Origin: an uncultured Actinomycetes bacterium
Lineage (GTDB): Bacteria; Actinomycetota; Actinomycetes; S36-B12
NCBI GenBank assembly: GCA_903832025.1
Contig: CAIKZY010000152.1
Location: forward strand, 1 to 37,968
DNA: 37,968 nt
Direction of reading: 5' to 3'
Positions within the stretch are counted from its first letter, which is position 1; each line of letters begins with the position of its first letter. Positions 1-7,453 of the stretch are shown here, piece by piece. A program made the position numbers and the translations under genes. The notes below the pieces were generated by a model, which saw only the letters and a program-made list of their open reading frames with translations, searched no databases and had not been told where the DNA came from.

Positions 1-74
1 GCAATCGGGGCATCAGAGGAACGAGCAACCGCGACGACATCGCGGCGGAACTCGATCGGAAATGCTTTCGGCAT
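1..74 (-). CDS. IS3-type transposase subunit A (OrfA), N-terminal fragment cut by the window edge
   Basis: Read on the minus strand from ATG at 74, the 24 complete codons give a start MPKAFPIEFRRDVVAVARSS, followed by DAPI. This closely resembles the N-terminus of actinobacterial IS3-family OrfA proteins, the helix-turn-helix DNA-binding subunit of a two-ORF transposase. A good ribosome binding site (GGAAGGA) lies about 7 bases before the ATG. The rest of OrfA and all of OrfB would be beyond position 1, so intactness cannot be judged. The family assignment rests on a short stretch and on memory of the family. Confidence 0.72.
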   Translation of the reverse strand, partial: MPKAFPIEFRRDVVAVARSSDAPI

Positions 75-140
75 GACAAACATCCTTCCAGCGAGGACGA
101 ATCCTCACAGGTCAGGAGGCAACCAAACTCGGGGCAGTCC
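1..140 (-). mobile_element. End of an IS3-family (IS150-like) insertion sequence
   Basis: The OrfA fragment starts 65-70 bases inside what looks like the element's terminus. On the minus strand the bases just before it read GGGACTGCCCCGAGTTTGG (about 121-139), which resembles IS150-type terminal repeats (TGnACTGnCCC...TTTGG). The other end is outside the window, so neither the partner repeat nor a target duplication can be seen. The boundary at about 140 is an inference. Confidence 0.5.
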
Positions 141-150
141 CCGTGAGGGT

Positions 151-681
151 CTACTTGCGGTCAGTTGCCGTAATGGTTGTCGAAGTCTTGGTGCAGACCA
201 CGGTGAGGTTAATGGAGTGCAGTGACTGGACCTGGGGCTGACTGCTGCATTCCCCGCCTGGTAAAGCGTCGTAGCTTCGGAATTCGTGATCATCCGCGTT
301 CAGCAAGATCCCCACCATTTTGAGGCGGATTGTTCCCTGAAAGGTTTGATGGTCATAAATCTTCAGATCAAACTCGGGGAGACCTCTGGTGATCGACGAG
401 TTGGAGTTGATGTCTCGTTGGACGTGTTGTCCGGGATGCAGTGAGCAGTCTTGGAAACTGGCAGGGCGACCGCCCGTGGGGGCGCAGGGGTTGTCCGGTC
501 GCTTGTCCTCCCAGTATCCGTTGTTAATGCCGTCAATTGCGATGTGCATTGGACTGCTGGTGCTGTTGATGATCGTGACCGACCGATCTGCAGCAGCGGC
601 GCTCGCGGTCACCTGGGACAGCGCCATGGTTGCGGCAATCACCAGTGTGGCCGACATGGCGGCACGTGTTCCGAAACGCAT
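151..681 (-). CDS. Secreted protein of unknown function
   Basis: I do not recognise this 176-residue protein. From ATG at 681 it begins with a clear Sec signal peptide: a basic MRFGTR start, a hydrophobic stretch of about residues 8-22 and an alanine-rich cleavage region ending near residue 30. The mature part is polar, looks beta-rich and carries four cysteines (in PDNPCA, QDCSL, GECSS and VVCTK) that could form two disulfides. A reading frame continues upstream to 783, but that would bury the signal peptide, so the internal ATG is preferred; its ribosome binding site is weak. The stop codon is only about 11 bases from the IS end. There is no operon partner: the next gene upstream is divergent and 360 bases away. 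Confidence 0.6.
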   Translation of the reverse strand: MRFGTRAAMSATLVIAATMALSQVTASAAAADRSVTIINSTSSPMHIAIDGINNGYWEDKRPDNPCAPTGGRPASFQDCSLHPGQHVQRDINSNSSITRGLPEFDLKIYDHQTFQGTIRLKMVGILLNADDHEFRSYDALPGGECSSQPQVQSLHSINLTVVCTKTSTTITATDRK

Positions 682-1040
682 GGCGTGTAGCTTCTTGTTC
701 GAGACGCCTGATCTGATGTGAATGTCCACCTGCGACGTGAACGTCCAGCATCGCGGAGGAGATCCTGGCATTCCCGTGCGCATGTCTGAGCGCGCAGTCT
801 AGGTCAATGCGCGCGTTAGTTGGTGTGCTCCCATGGATCGGTTGAGTGCAATTGCGGGCGCGTGGCAATGGGATGCCCGGGTCGGCTGTCCAGGCGTGAT
901 CTGGTCTTCGGTGCCTGGCGCACGGTCAGGATTTCAGACCTGGCCCACGTAGGTGACGTCAGCCTTGGGCTGGCCTGAGGTTGCGCTTGGCATAGGTGGG
1001 CCATGAGTACGCTTGCGGCACTGGACCGCAGGAGGAATAC
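682..1040. other. Intergenic region between divergent genes
   Basis: No convincing gene is seen here. A TAGACT -10-like box on the minus strand (796-801) lies between the arms of a 7-bp inverted repeat, GCGCGCA (790-796) and TGCGCGC (808-814), and could be the regulated promoter of the secreted protein, with a leader of about 108 bases; no good -35 was found. Near 970 is a small CAGCC-TTG-GGCTG hairpin. At 1003-1050 a 15-codon frame (MSTLAALDRRRNTCT) overlaps the start of the next gene; its tandem AGG AGG arginine codons are that gene's ribosome binding site. Confidence 0.4.
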
Positions 1041-1328
1041 GTGCACTTGATCGCCAGCTTTCGTGTGCTGAGTGGACATGAGGAAACGGTGCACGATCTG
1101 CTGACCGACTATGCAGCCATCGTCCGTGCGACTGATGGCACCGTGCGATTCGAGACCTTTGCCGATGCGGCCGATGCACAGTGCATCGTGGTCATCGAGC
1201 AATACCGCGACGCACACGTGTTCCAGCAGCACATCAACGCACCGGAGAATGCGCAGTTCAATGCCGAACTCTCCAGTCATATTGAAGGTGCTGTGCACCT
1301 GCAGTTCCTGACCAGCCTGCCGGAGTAG
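1041..1328 (+). CDS. Antibiotic biosynthesis monooxygenase (ABM) / YgiN-like domain protein
   Basis: This 95-residue single-domain protein has the ABM dimeric alpha-beta barrel pattern: a first strand (HLIASFRVL, residues 2-10), a long helix (about 13-30), a strand with RFETF (about 39-43), then CIVVIEQYRD and FQQHINAPEN (about 50-75). Family members are small cofactor-free oxygenases or quinol oxidases, and the substrate cannot be predicted from sequence. The GTG start is chosen because AGGAGGA sits 5-10 bases upstream and the domain begins immediately. A longer frame opens at 996 but has no ribosome binding site. The stop is directly followed by the stop of the convergent membrane gene. Confidence 0.72.
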   Translation: MHLIASFRVLSGHEETVHDLLTDYAAIVRATDGTVRFETFADAADAQCIVVIEQYRDAHVFQQHINAPENAQFNAELSSHIEGAVHLQFLTSLPE

Positions 1329-1790
1329 CTAGCGATCGGCAGGCCAATCGGCAGCGGTGCCCGCCCGTCGATGGAGGCGAACAGCGGTCCAGCCGAAATA
1401 GCAACCCAGCGGGATTTCCATAAGCACCGCAGCGGCGATTGCCCCAACCTGATCAACGGTGCCCCACGACAGGCACACGTCAAACCAGGCATCGACCAGG
1501 GCCAAGGTGGCGCATACCGTCACCGCAAGGACCAAATGGGCATTGCGACCAAAGGCGCAAACCCCAACCCACGTGAAGGCCAGCAGCATGAAGACGTCGA
1601 ACCCCACCCAGGTCAGGCGCCACGCGCCGCCGCTGGAGGTCTCAGGCAGGGTGATGCCCAGATCGATGATCCATGGAATCAACACGATGACCCCGATGGT
1701 TGCCAGCAGTCCTAGGAACCACACGCCTGGGCGCCGCGGTCGGTCGACTTTGGCGCGCTGATCGTTATCCGGCGCCGGTGATGCATTCAT
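1329..1790 (-). CDS. Conserved actinobacterial four-TM membrane protein, function unknown
   Basis: The protein has 153 residues. After a charged, proline-rich N-terminus there are four likely membrane helices at about residues 22-44, 58-80, 85-106 and 116-138. The pattern WVGFDVFMLLAF followed by DAWFDV in the third helix region matches a small membrane-protein family I recall as common in Actinobacteria and without known function. The ATG at 1790 is preferred; a TTG seven codons upstream (1811) in the same frame is possible. Neither start has a strong ribosome binding site or a -10 box at leaderless distance. The stop codon abuts that of the convergent ABM gene. Confidence 0.62.
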   Translation of the reverse strand: MNASPAPDNDQRAKVDRPRRPGVWFLGLLATIGVIVLIPWIIDLGITLPETSSGGAWRLTWVGFDVFMLLAFTWVGVCAFGRNAHLVLAVTVCATLALVDAWFDVCLSWGTVDQVGAIAAAVLMEIPLGCYFGWTAVRLHRRAGTAADWPADR

Positions 1791-1882
1791 GGGTTCGCTC
1801 GCTTCAGACAACCAGCAGTGGGCACGGCAACTCCTGCTGCCCGGTCCGGTCCTGATCCAGCCCGCCCGTTCCTGGCCGGAAC

Positions 1883-3472
1883 TTATCCATCAGCAGATGC
1901 CCCGGTTGTGGCGACGGATTGATAGAAGGCAGTCTCTGCGGCCTTGCCCGGAAATTTCCACAAGACCAAGACCAGTCCGATCAGGGTGCACCCCAAGGCC
2001 GATGCCAGCGCCAGGGATTTGCCATCAGTGAAGGCTGCCGCCGCCGTGCTGGTGATGGCGTGTGCGGCTTGCGCGGGATAGCCGGTGGCCACCTGGGCTG
2101 CGCCTGCATACGAGGCGGTCATCTCCTGGGCCGCAGCGGTGCTGACCTGGGATGCCTGCGCGGGGGTCAGTGATGTCAGGGCATCGCGAATGTGTGCTGA
2201 GTAGGTGGCAGCCAGGATCCCACCGAGCATGGCCTGCAAGATCGCACCGCCGAAGTCCCGCGTGAGATCCAAGAACGCTGATCCCATGCCGGAGCGATTC
2301 AGGGGCACTGAGGACATCAGGGCCCGTGATGCGGGCGTGGCGGCCAGGCCGACGCCTGCGCCGGTGAATGCATAGGCAGTCATGACCCACCAGACCGATG
2401 CCGAGTCAGTCCACACGAAGGTCATGATGGTGAAGGCACATGCCACGGCGCCCAGGCCGAGCATGAAGCAGAACTGGGATCCCTTGGCCGCAATAATCTT
2501 CCCGGCGACCTGTCCGCCGATAGCGGTGAACAGTGCGGCCGGCAGCACCACGGCAGCGGCGCGAATCGTGCTGTATCCCAGCACGTTCTGCGTGAACTGC
2601 TGGCCGATGAACATCACGGCGATGAGCGAGCCGAACGTGATCGCACCGGCCACGAAGGCCACCCAGAACGTCGGCGCCTTCGCCAGGTTCAGTGCAATCA
2701 GGGGTCTGGCAGCACGGGTCTGCCGCCAAAAGAACAAGATCAGGACCGCGATCGCGATGGCAACCAGCGTCAGCCAGGAAGCGGTGATGCCCTTTCCTGC
2801 CAGTTCGATGGCCAGCACCAGGCCGCCCACACCGATCACGGACAGCACGCCGCCGAGGTGATCGACGGAGAACCGTTCCTCCCCGGCATGCCACGGCAAC
2901 ACGATCAGGCCGACAGCCAGGGCAAGCACGTCCAGGGGCACGGTGATCAAGAACACCGATCCCCACCAATAATGCTCAAGCATCCAGCCGCCGAGCAGGG
3001 GGCCGACCGCCGCCATTCCGCCGCCGATCCCTGACCACAGGGCTATGGCCGTGATCTGCGCCTTGCCCCGATACAGCGCCCCGATCAGGGACAAGGTGGT
3101 GGGAAACAGCAATGCTGCGGCAAGCCCGGACAGCAATCGCGCGACGATGAGCTCATTGGCGCTGACTGACCAGGCAGCCAGGCAGGCGGTGGGGATCGTC
3201 AGGACTGCACCGAGAACGAACAGCATCTTGCGTCCGTAGCGGTCACCGATTGACCCCAGATACAGCACAGTGGCAGCCAGACCCAAGGCGAACGCATTGG
3301 CGATGTAGGTGAGCTGGTCCTGATTGGCATGCAGGTCACGGCCAATCGAAGGAAGTGCGACATTGGCGATACCCAGGTTGATATTGGACACCACGGCCCC
3401 GGTGACCAACGCCAGCAGCACGTAGGTCGAGCGCTTGGGAGTATCGCTGATCGTCACTGTCGGGCTTCCCAC
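1883..3472 (-). CDS. MFS transporter, DHA2 (EmrB/QacA-type, 14 TM) drug:proton antiporter
   Basis: This 529-residue polytopic protein should export small hydrophobic compounds in exchange for protons. MFS signatures are visible: the DHA2-type IANVALPSIGRDL in TM1 (about residues 35-47), motif A GSIGDRYGRK in the TM2-3 loop (73-82), and a motif C-like GGGMAAVGPLLGG in TM5 (about 150-165). Length and hydrophobic pattern fit 14 helices. The GTG start at 3472 lies exactly six bases after a TAGCCT -10 box, so the mRNA should be leaderless. It is transcribed away from the FAD-oxidase gene, whose start is only 24 bases off. The substrate is unknown. Confidence 0.85.
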   Translation of the reverse strand: MGSPTVTISDTPKRSTYVLLALVTGAVVSNINLGIANVALPSIGRDLHANQDQLTYIANAFALGLAATVLYLGSIGDRYGRKMLFVLGAVLTIPTACLAAWSVSANELIVARLLSGLAAALLFPTTLSLIGALYRGKAQITAIALWSGIGGGMAAVGPLLGGWMLEHYWWGSVFLITVPLDVLALAVGLIVLPWHAGEERFSVDHLGGVLSVIGVGGLVLAIELAGKGITASWLTLVAIAIAVLILFFWRQTRAARPLIALNLAKAPTFWVAFVAGAITFGSLIAVMFIGQQFTQNVLGYSTIRAAAVVLPAALFTAIGGQVAGKIIAAKGSQFCFMLGLGAVACAFTIMTFVWTDSASVWWVMTAYAFTGAGVGLAATPASRALMSSVPLNRSGMGSAFLDLTRDFGGAILQAMLGGILAATYSAHIRDALTSLTPAQASQVSTAAAQEMTASYAGAAQVATGYPAQAAHAITSTAAAAFTDGKSLALASALGCTLIGLVLVLWKFPGKAAETAFYQSVATTGASADG

Positions 3473-3495
3473 TGCTTCAGGCTACCGTTTGCTCC
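3473..3495. promoter_or_regulatory. Divergent leaderless promoters with overlapping -10 boxes
   Basis: On the minus strand TAGCCT (3479-3484) is followed by six bases and the transporter's GTG. On the plus strand TACCGT (3483-3488) is followed by seven bases and the oxidase's GTG. The two boxes share the TA at 3483-3484. Both transcripts should therefore begin at or next to their start codons and should compete for polymerase. This is read from spacing; transcription starts were not measured. Confidence 0.6.
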
Positions 3496-4881
3496 GTGAA
3501 TGCAGCCGAACAGTTGTTAGAGGCATGTGCCAGTGCTCTGGCCGAGGCCGATGTGGTCACCGACCCGGATCGACTGCCTACGTACTCGCGCGATCGGTCC
3601 ACCGGCTCTGAGGCAGGTACCCCGATTGGCGTGGTGTTCCCGCGCACCACGGAGCAGGTGTCGGCGGTCATGCAGGCGGCGCATCGACTCAAGGTGCCGG
3701 TCGTTCCCCGAGGCGCCGGCTCCGGGCTGTCGGGTGGATCCAATGCCATCGACGGGTCGCTGATCGTCTGCGTTGAGAAGATGCGCGAGGTGCTGGAGGT
3801 CGATGTCGCCAACGGCTACGTGGAAACCCAGCCCGGCATCTTCAACACCGAGCTTCGTGAGCATGTCGCCGGCCATGGGGTCTGGTATGCCCCGGATCCG
3901 GCAAGCAAGGATTTTTGCTCCATCGGCGGCAACGTCAACACCAATGCCGGTGGCCTGTGCTGCGTGAAGTACGGCGTGACCCGAGATGCGGTCCTGGGTC
4001 TTGAGGTAGTGCTCGCCGACGGTCGGGTTACCCGACTTGGTCGTCGCACGATCAAGGGAGTGGCCGGATACGACCTGGCCGGGCTGATGGTCGGCAGCGA
4101 GGGCACCCTGGGCATCGTCACCATGGCCCGGCTCAGGCTGCGCCCGCTTCCGCCACCGGCGACCACCGCCGTGGCCGTGTTCCCTGATGTGTTCCGGGCC
4201 GGCATGGCTGTTCGCGCCATCATGTCCGAGCTCACCCCCAGCATGCTGGAGTTGATGGACCGCACCACGATCGCCGCCGTCGAGCAGTGGCGACCGATGG
4301 GACTGGACACCAACGCACAGGCACTGCTCCTGGCGCAAAGTGATGCTCCAGGACAGGCCGGCATCGATGAGTCTGATCGACTGCTGGAGTTGTGTCAGGC
4401 GGCCGGGGCATCGGAGGTGTTCCGCTCGGAGGATCCTGAGCAGGCGGACATGCTGCTTGGCGCGCGTCGGATGGCGATCCCTGCGTTGGAATCCATGGGT
4501 GATTGGCTGCTAGATGACGTGTCCGTGCCGCGCTCTGCATTGGCGCAGGCGATGGTGCTGATCGAGCAGGTGGCCGCCAACCGGCAGGTCATGATTGCCA
4601 CCTTCGGCCATGCCGGCGATGGAAACCTGCACCCGACCATCGTGGTTCCCAGGCAGGACAAGGATGCAGCAGTTCGAGCAATGGCTGCCTTTGACGACAT
4701 CCTGGACGTTGCCTTGCAATGCGGGGGAACGGTGACCGGGGAGCATGGGGTAGGAAACCTCAAGCGTGCCGGGCTTGCCCAGGAGCTCGATGCTCCGGCA
4801 ATCGACCTGCATACCCGGATCAAGGCGGCGTGGGACCCCGAAGGCATCTTGAACCCGGGCAAGGCACTGCCACGCTGGTAG
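3496..4881 (+). CDS. FAD-linked oxidase of the GlcD / D-lactate dehydrogenase family
   Basis: This 461-residue VAO/PCMH-type flavoprotein oxidises a 2-hydroxy acid such as glycolate or D-lactate to the 2-oxo acid. Visible motifs are the FAD diphosphate loop VPRGAGSGLSGGS (about 70-82), the second FAD contact GGNVNTNAGG (144-153), EGTLGIVT (202-209), and the C-terminal family signatures GHAGDGNLHP (371-380) and GEHGVGNLKR (415-424). Length fits single-subunit GlcD-like enzymes. There is no glcE or glcF next to it, so the electron acceptor is unknown and the exact substrate should be left open. The GTG start fits a leaderless mRNA from TACCGT at 3483-3488. Confidence 0.85.
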   Translation: MNAAEQLLEACASALAEADVVTDPDRLPTYSRDRSTGSEAGTPIGVVFPRTTEQVSAVMQAAHRLKVPVVPRGAGSGLSGGSNAIDGSLIVCVEKMREVLEVDVANGYVETQPGIFNTELREHVAGHGVWYAPDPASKDFCSIGGNVNTNAGGLCCVKYGVTRDAVLGLEVVLADGRVTRLGRRTIKGVAGYDLAGLMVGSEGTLGIVTMARLRLRPLPPPATTAVAVFPDVFRAGMAVRAIMSELTPSMLELMDRTTIAAVEQWRPMGLDTNAQALLLAQSDAPGQAGIDESDRLLELCQAAGASEVFRSEDPEQADMLLGARRMAIPALESMGDWLLDDVSVPRSALAQAMVLIEQVAANRQVMIATFGHAGDGNLHPTIVVPRQDKDAAVRAMAAFDDILDVALQCGGTVTGEHGVGNLKRAGLAQELDAPAIDLHTRIKAAWDPEGILNPGKALPRW

Positions 4882-4936
4882 CGGCGTCGATCAGCATCAA
4901 TCGGCACCCGAGGGCGTTTGCGATTCGGTGCGGGAC

Positions 4937-4970
4937 TTAGATAGGGGATGTTCGCTTCAGGGAAAGGACC
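4937..4970 (+). promoter_or_regulatory. Probable -10 region and ribosome binding site of the KimA-like gene
   Basis: TTAGAT/TAGATA (4937-4943) resembles a -10 box and would give a leader of roughly 30 bases. GGAAAGGA (4961-4968) is a good ribosome binding site 10 bases before GTG 4979. No clear -35 is seen. Confidence 0.4.
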
Positions 4971-4978
4971 TGTGACAG

Positions 4979-7318
4979 GTGTCGACCTCCTGGATTGACG
5001 GTGCCGCTGCGCCGATCCCGCTCGCAAGCCCCGCTGAATTGCGCGAATCGCGGCGGTACCGGCTCAAGACCGTGCTGCTGGGCAAGCCGATCATCAGTGA
5101 GCATCTCAAGCATGAGCGACTGAGCAAGTTCCTCGCATTGGGCGTGCTGTCCTCCGATTGCATCTCCTCCTCCGCCTATGGCAGCGAGGAAATGCTGATC
5201 GTGCTGCTGCCGGCCTTCGGGCTGATCGGCTTCACCATGCTGCTGCCGTTGACCGCAGTGATCTTGGCGGTCCTGCTGCTGGTGACCTTGTCGTATCGCG
5301 ATGTCGTGAAGGTGTACACAAAGACCGGCGGGTCATATGTGGTGGCTCGGGAGAATTTCGGGCCGATCGTGGCTCAGGTCGCCGCAGTGGCATTGATGCT
5401 GGACTACATCGTCACCGTTGCCGTCCAAGCGGCAGCCGGAACGGCCGCGCTGACCTCCGCCGTTCCGGGCCTTGGTCCATGGACACTGTGGATCACCGTC
5501 GGGGTAGTGCTCATCCTGGCCTTTGGCAATCTGCGCGGCATTCGGGAGGCCGGCAAGGCGTTCGCGCTCCCGACGTACTTTTTTGTCGGCTCCATGTTCG
5601 TGGTCATCATCGTCGGCATCATCCGCGAGGTGTTTGGCACGCTGCAGCAGTACCCGCTGAATCAGCCGGGGACCTTTCCCGAGCATTCCACCTCCAGCAG
5701 CGTGCTGGCCTTCGCATCGATCTTCATCCTGCTGCGTGCATTCGCCAACGGCGGCTCGTCATTGACCGGACTGGAGGCCATTTCCAATGGCGTGTCCATG
5801 TTCAAGCGGCCAGAGGGCGACAACGCCCGCAAGACCCTGGTCGCCATGAGCATGATTCTGGGAACCCTGGTCGCAGGAGTGTCGTGGCTTGCCTTTCACA
5901 CCCATGCCCAACCGTATGAGAGCGGCACTCCGACGGTCATCTCCCAGGTAGCCTCGGCAGTGTTCGGCAGCGGCGCCTTCGGACACCTGCTGTTCTTGGT
6001 CGTGCAGCTTGCCACCATGCTCATCTTGTACACCGGTGCCAACACGCCATTTAGTGGATTCCCGTTCCTTGCCAGTTTCGTTGCCGAGGATCGCTTCCTT
6101 CCGCGCAGCCTGATGAAGCGCGGACATCGACTGGTCTTCTCCAACGGCATCATCGTGCTGACGGTGGTATCCATCGCATTGCTGCTTGGCACCGGCGCGC
6201 ACGTGGACAAGCTCGTGGCCTTCTACGCCATCGGGGTGTTCACCGGTTTCACCCTGGCAGGCTTTGGCATGGCCAAGCACTTCGCCAATCATCCCGATGG
6301 GCCAAAGCGAGGCAAGGTTCTGCTCAACCTTGCCTCTGGCACGGTGTCGCTCATCGTGGTGCTGGTCTTCATCGTCGTGAAGTTCAACGAAGGTGCCTGG
6401 TTGGTCGTGGTGGTGTTCCCGATAGCGGTGTTCGCGCTGCTGCGACTGCATCGCCGGTATCGCCGGGAGGCGGCGGCACTGGCAGTACTCACCCCCGAGA
6501 CCGGGACGTCGATGATTTCCCGACACTCCATCGTGGTGCTGGTGGACAATGCGGACCTGGCCACGATCTCGGCCGTGCGATACGCCTTGAGTCTTCGGGC
6601 CGCCAACCTGCGCGCGGTTCACTACGTGCTGGATGAGACCCACGCCGAGGAGCTGCTCAACACCTGGATGGGACAGGCGGCACTGGCGCGGGTTCCGCTG
6701 GAACTGATTGCCTGCCCCGATCGCCGCTTGATGAGTGCCATCTCCCGACTGGCCGCCGCGGAGACCGCAGATCCGTCCACCGAGCTCACCTTGCTCCTGC
6801 CTCGACGGTCGTACTCATCGATCGTCGGGCGGATCCTGCACGATCAGACCGCCGATGACATCGCCCGATCCATCAGCAAGCAGCCGCGCGTGGTGGCCAC
6901 CATCATCCCGTTCGACGTGAACGGACTCCTGGAGCGTCGAGCCACGGTCGAAGCACAGATCCGCGGCAACGGTTCGGTGACGGCCACGGCACCAACTGCG
7001 GTGCTGGACCGCAGCGCACCGACAGTCATCGAAGAGCGCGAGGGCGTGACGCCCATCGGCTCTCTGCAATGGCGCAATCGCGCCAGCGTGAGTGGACAAG
7101 TGCGCATGGTCCACCTGTCGCCGATGTCCGGTTCACCGGCGTTGGAAGTCGAGCTGTGGGATGACAGTGGCGGGATCACGCTGGTCTTCTACGGCCGACG
7201 CAGTATTGCCGGGATCAAGGCTGGTACCCGAATGAGTGCCAGCGGCACGGTCGGTGAGTATCAGGGCAAGCTGGCCATCGCCAACCCCGTGTACGAACTG
7301 GTATCCGAAGAGGAGTAA
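4979..7318 (+). CDS. KimA-like APC-superfamily potassium/amino-acid permease fused to a C-terminal OB-fold domain
   Basis: The protein has 779 residues. The N-terminal half closely follows the KimA (formerly YdaO) potassium:proton symporter pattern: LLGKPI, then LSSDCISSSAYGSEEMLI (about 58-75), SYRDVVKVY with GGSYVVARENFG (about 103-128), and LDYIVTVAV. About 12 membrane helices occupy residues 60-490, followed by a soluble USP-like region (about 515-655). Residues about 684-779 form a separate OB-fold-like domain with VSGQVRMVHL, PALEVELWD, GRRSIAGI and NPVYEL, matching the small free-standing OB-fold proteins that in other Actinobacteria sit in the same cluster as this permease and the TrkA/Ceo proteins. 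Potassium uptake is the best guess; amino-acid transport cannot be excluded. The GTG start is supported by GGAAAGGA upstream. Confidence 0.82.
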   Translation: MSTSWIDGAAAPIPLASPAELRESRRYRLKTVLLGKPIISEHLKHERLSKFLALGVLSSDCISSSAYGSEEMLIVLLPAFGLIGFTMLLPLTAVILAVLLLVTLSYRDVVKVYTKTGGSYVVARENFGPIVAQVAAVALMLDYIVTVAVQAAAGTAALTSAVPGLGPWTLWITVGVVLILAFGNLRGIREAGKAFALPTYFFVGSMFVVIIVGIIREVFGTLQQYPLNQPGTFPEHSTSSSVLAFASIFILLRAFANGGSSLTGLEAISNGVSMFKRPEGDNARKTLVAMSMILGTLVAGVSWLAFHTHAQPYESGTPTVISQVASAVFGSGAFGHLLFLVVQLATMLILYTGANTPFSGFPFLASFVAEDRFLPRSLMKRGHRLVFSNGIIVLTVVSIALLLGTGAHVDKLVAFYAIGVFTGFTLAGFGMAKHFANHPDGPKRGKVLLNLASGTVSLIVVLVFIVVKFNEGAWLVVVVFPIAVFALLRLHRRYRREAAALAVLTPETGTSMISRHSIVVLVDNADLATISAVRYALSLRAANLRAVHYVLDETHAEELLNTWMGQAALARVPLELIACPDRRLMSAISRLAAAETADPSTELTLLLPRRSYSSIVGRILHDQTADDIARSISKQPRVVATIIPFDVNGLLERRATVEAQIRGNGSVTATAPTAVLDRSAPTVIEEREGVTPIGSLQWRNRASVSGQVRMVHLSPMSGSPALEVELWDDSGGITLVFYGRRSIAGIKAGTRMSASGTVGEYQGKLAIANPVYELVSEEE

Positions 7319-7453
7319 CCGTCCCCGCATGCATTCGCACCTGACTCCCGCGAGCATGGCAATGATTCCCGCGGCACGGTGGCTGGTTACCCGGAAGCCC
7401 GCAGGGCAAACTAGGCGTTGGTCGATCATTGCCGTTCAGTGAGGAATCCCGCC
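7319..7453 (+). other. Intercistronic region before the aquaporin gene, possibly structured
   Basis: A 9-bp inverted repeat, GGCAATGAT (7358-7366) and ATCATTGCC (7425-7433), encloses smaller hairpins such as GCCC-GCA-GGGC near 7398-7406. It closes just before the ribosome binding site GAGGAA (7441-7446). Repeats of this length and spacing are expected by chance in a window this size, so a regulatory role is only a suggestion. No clear promoter or terminator was seen. Confidence 0.25.

Noticed and set aside
816-1298. A 160-codon minus-strand frame
   Set aside because: It overlaps the ABM gene, which has a strong ribosome binding site and a family pattern.
7358-7433. 9-bp inverted repeat before the aquaporin gene as a riboswitch
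   Set aside because: Around a dozen repeats of this size and spacing are expected by chance in the window, and no known riboswitch core was recognised. It is kept only as a low-confidence note.
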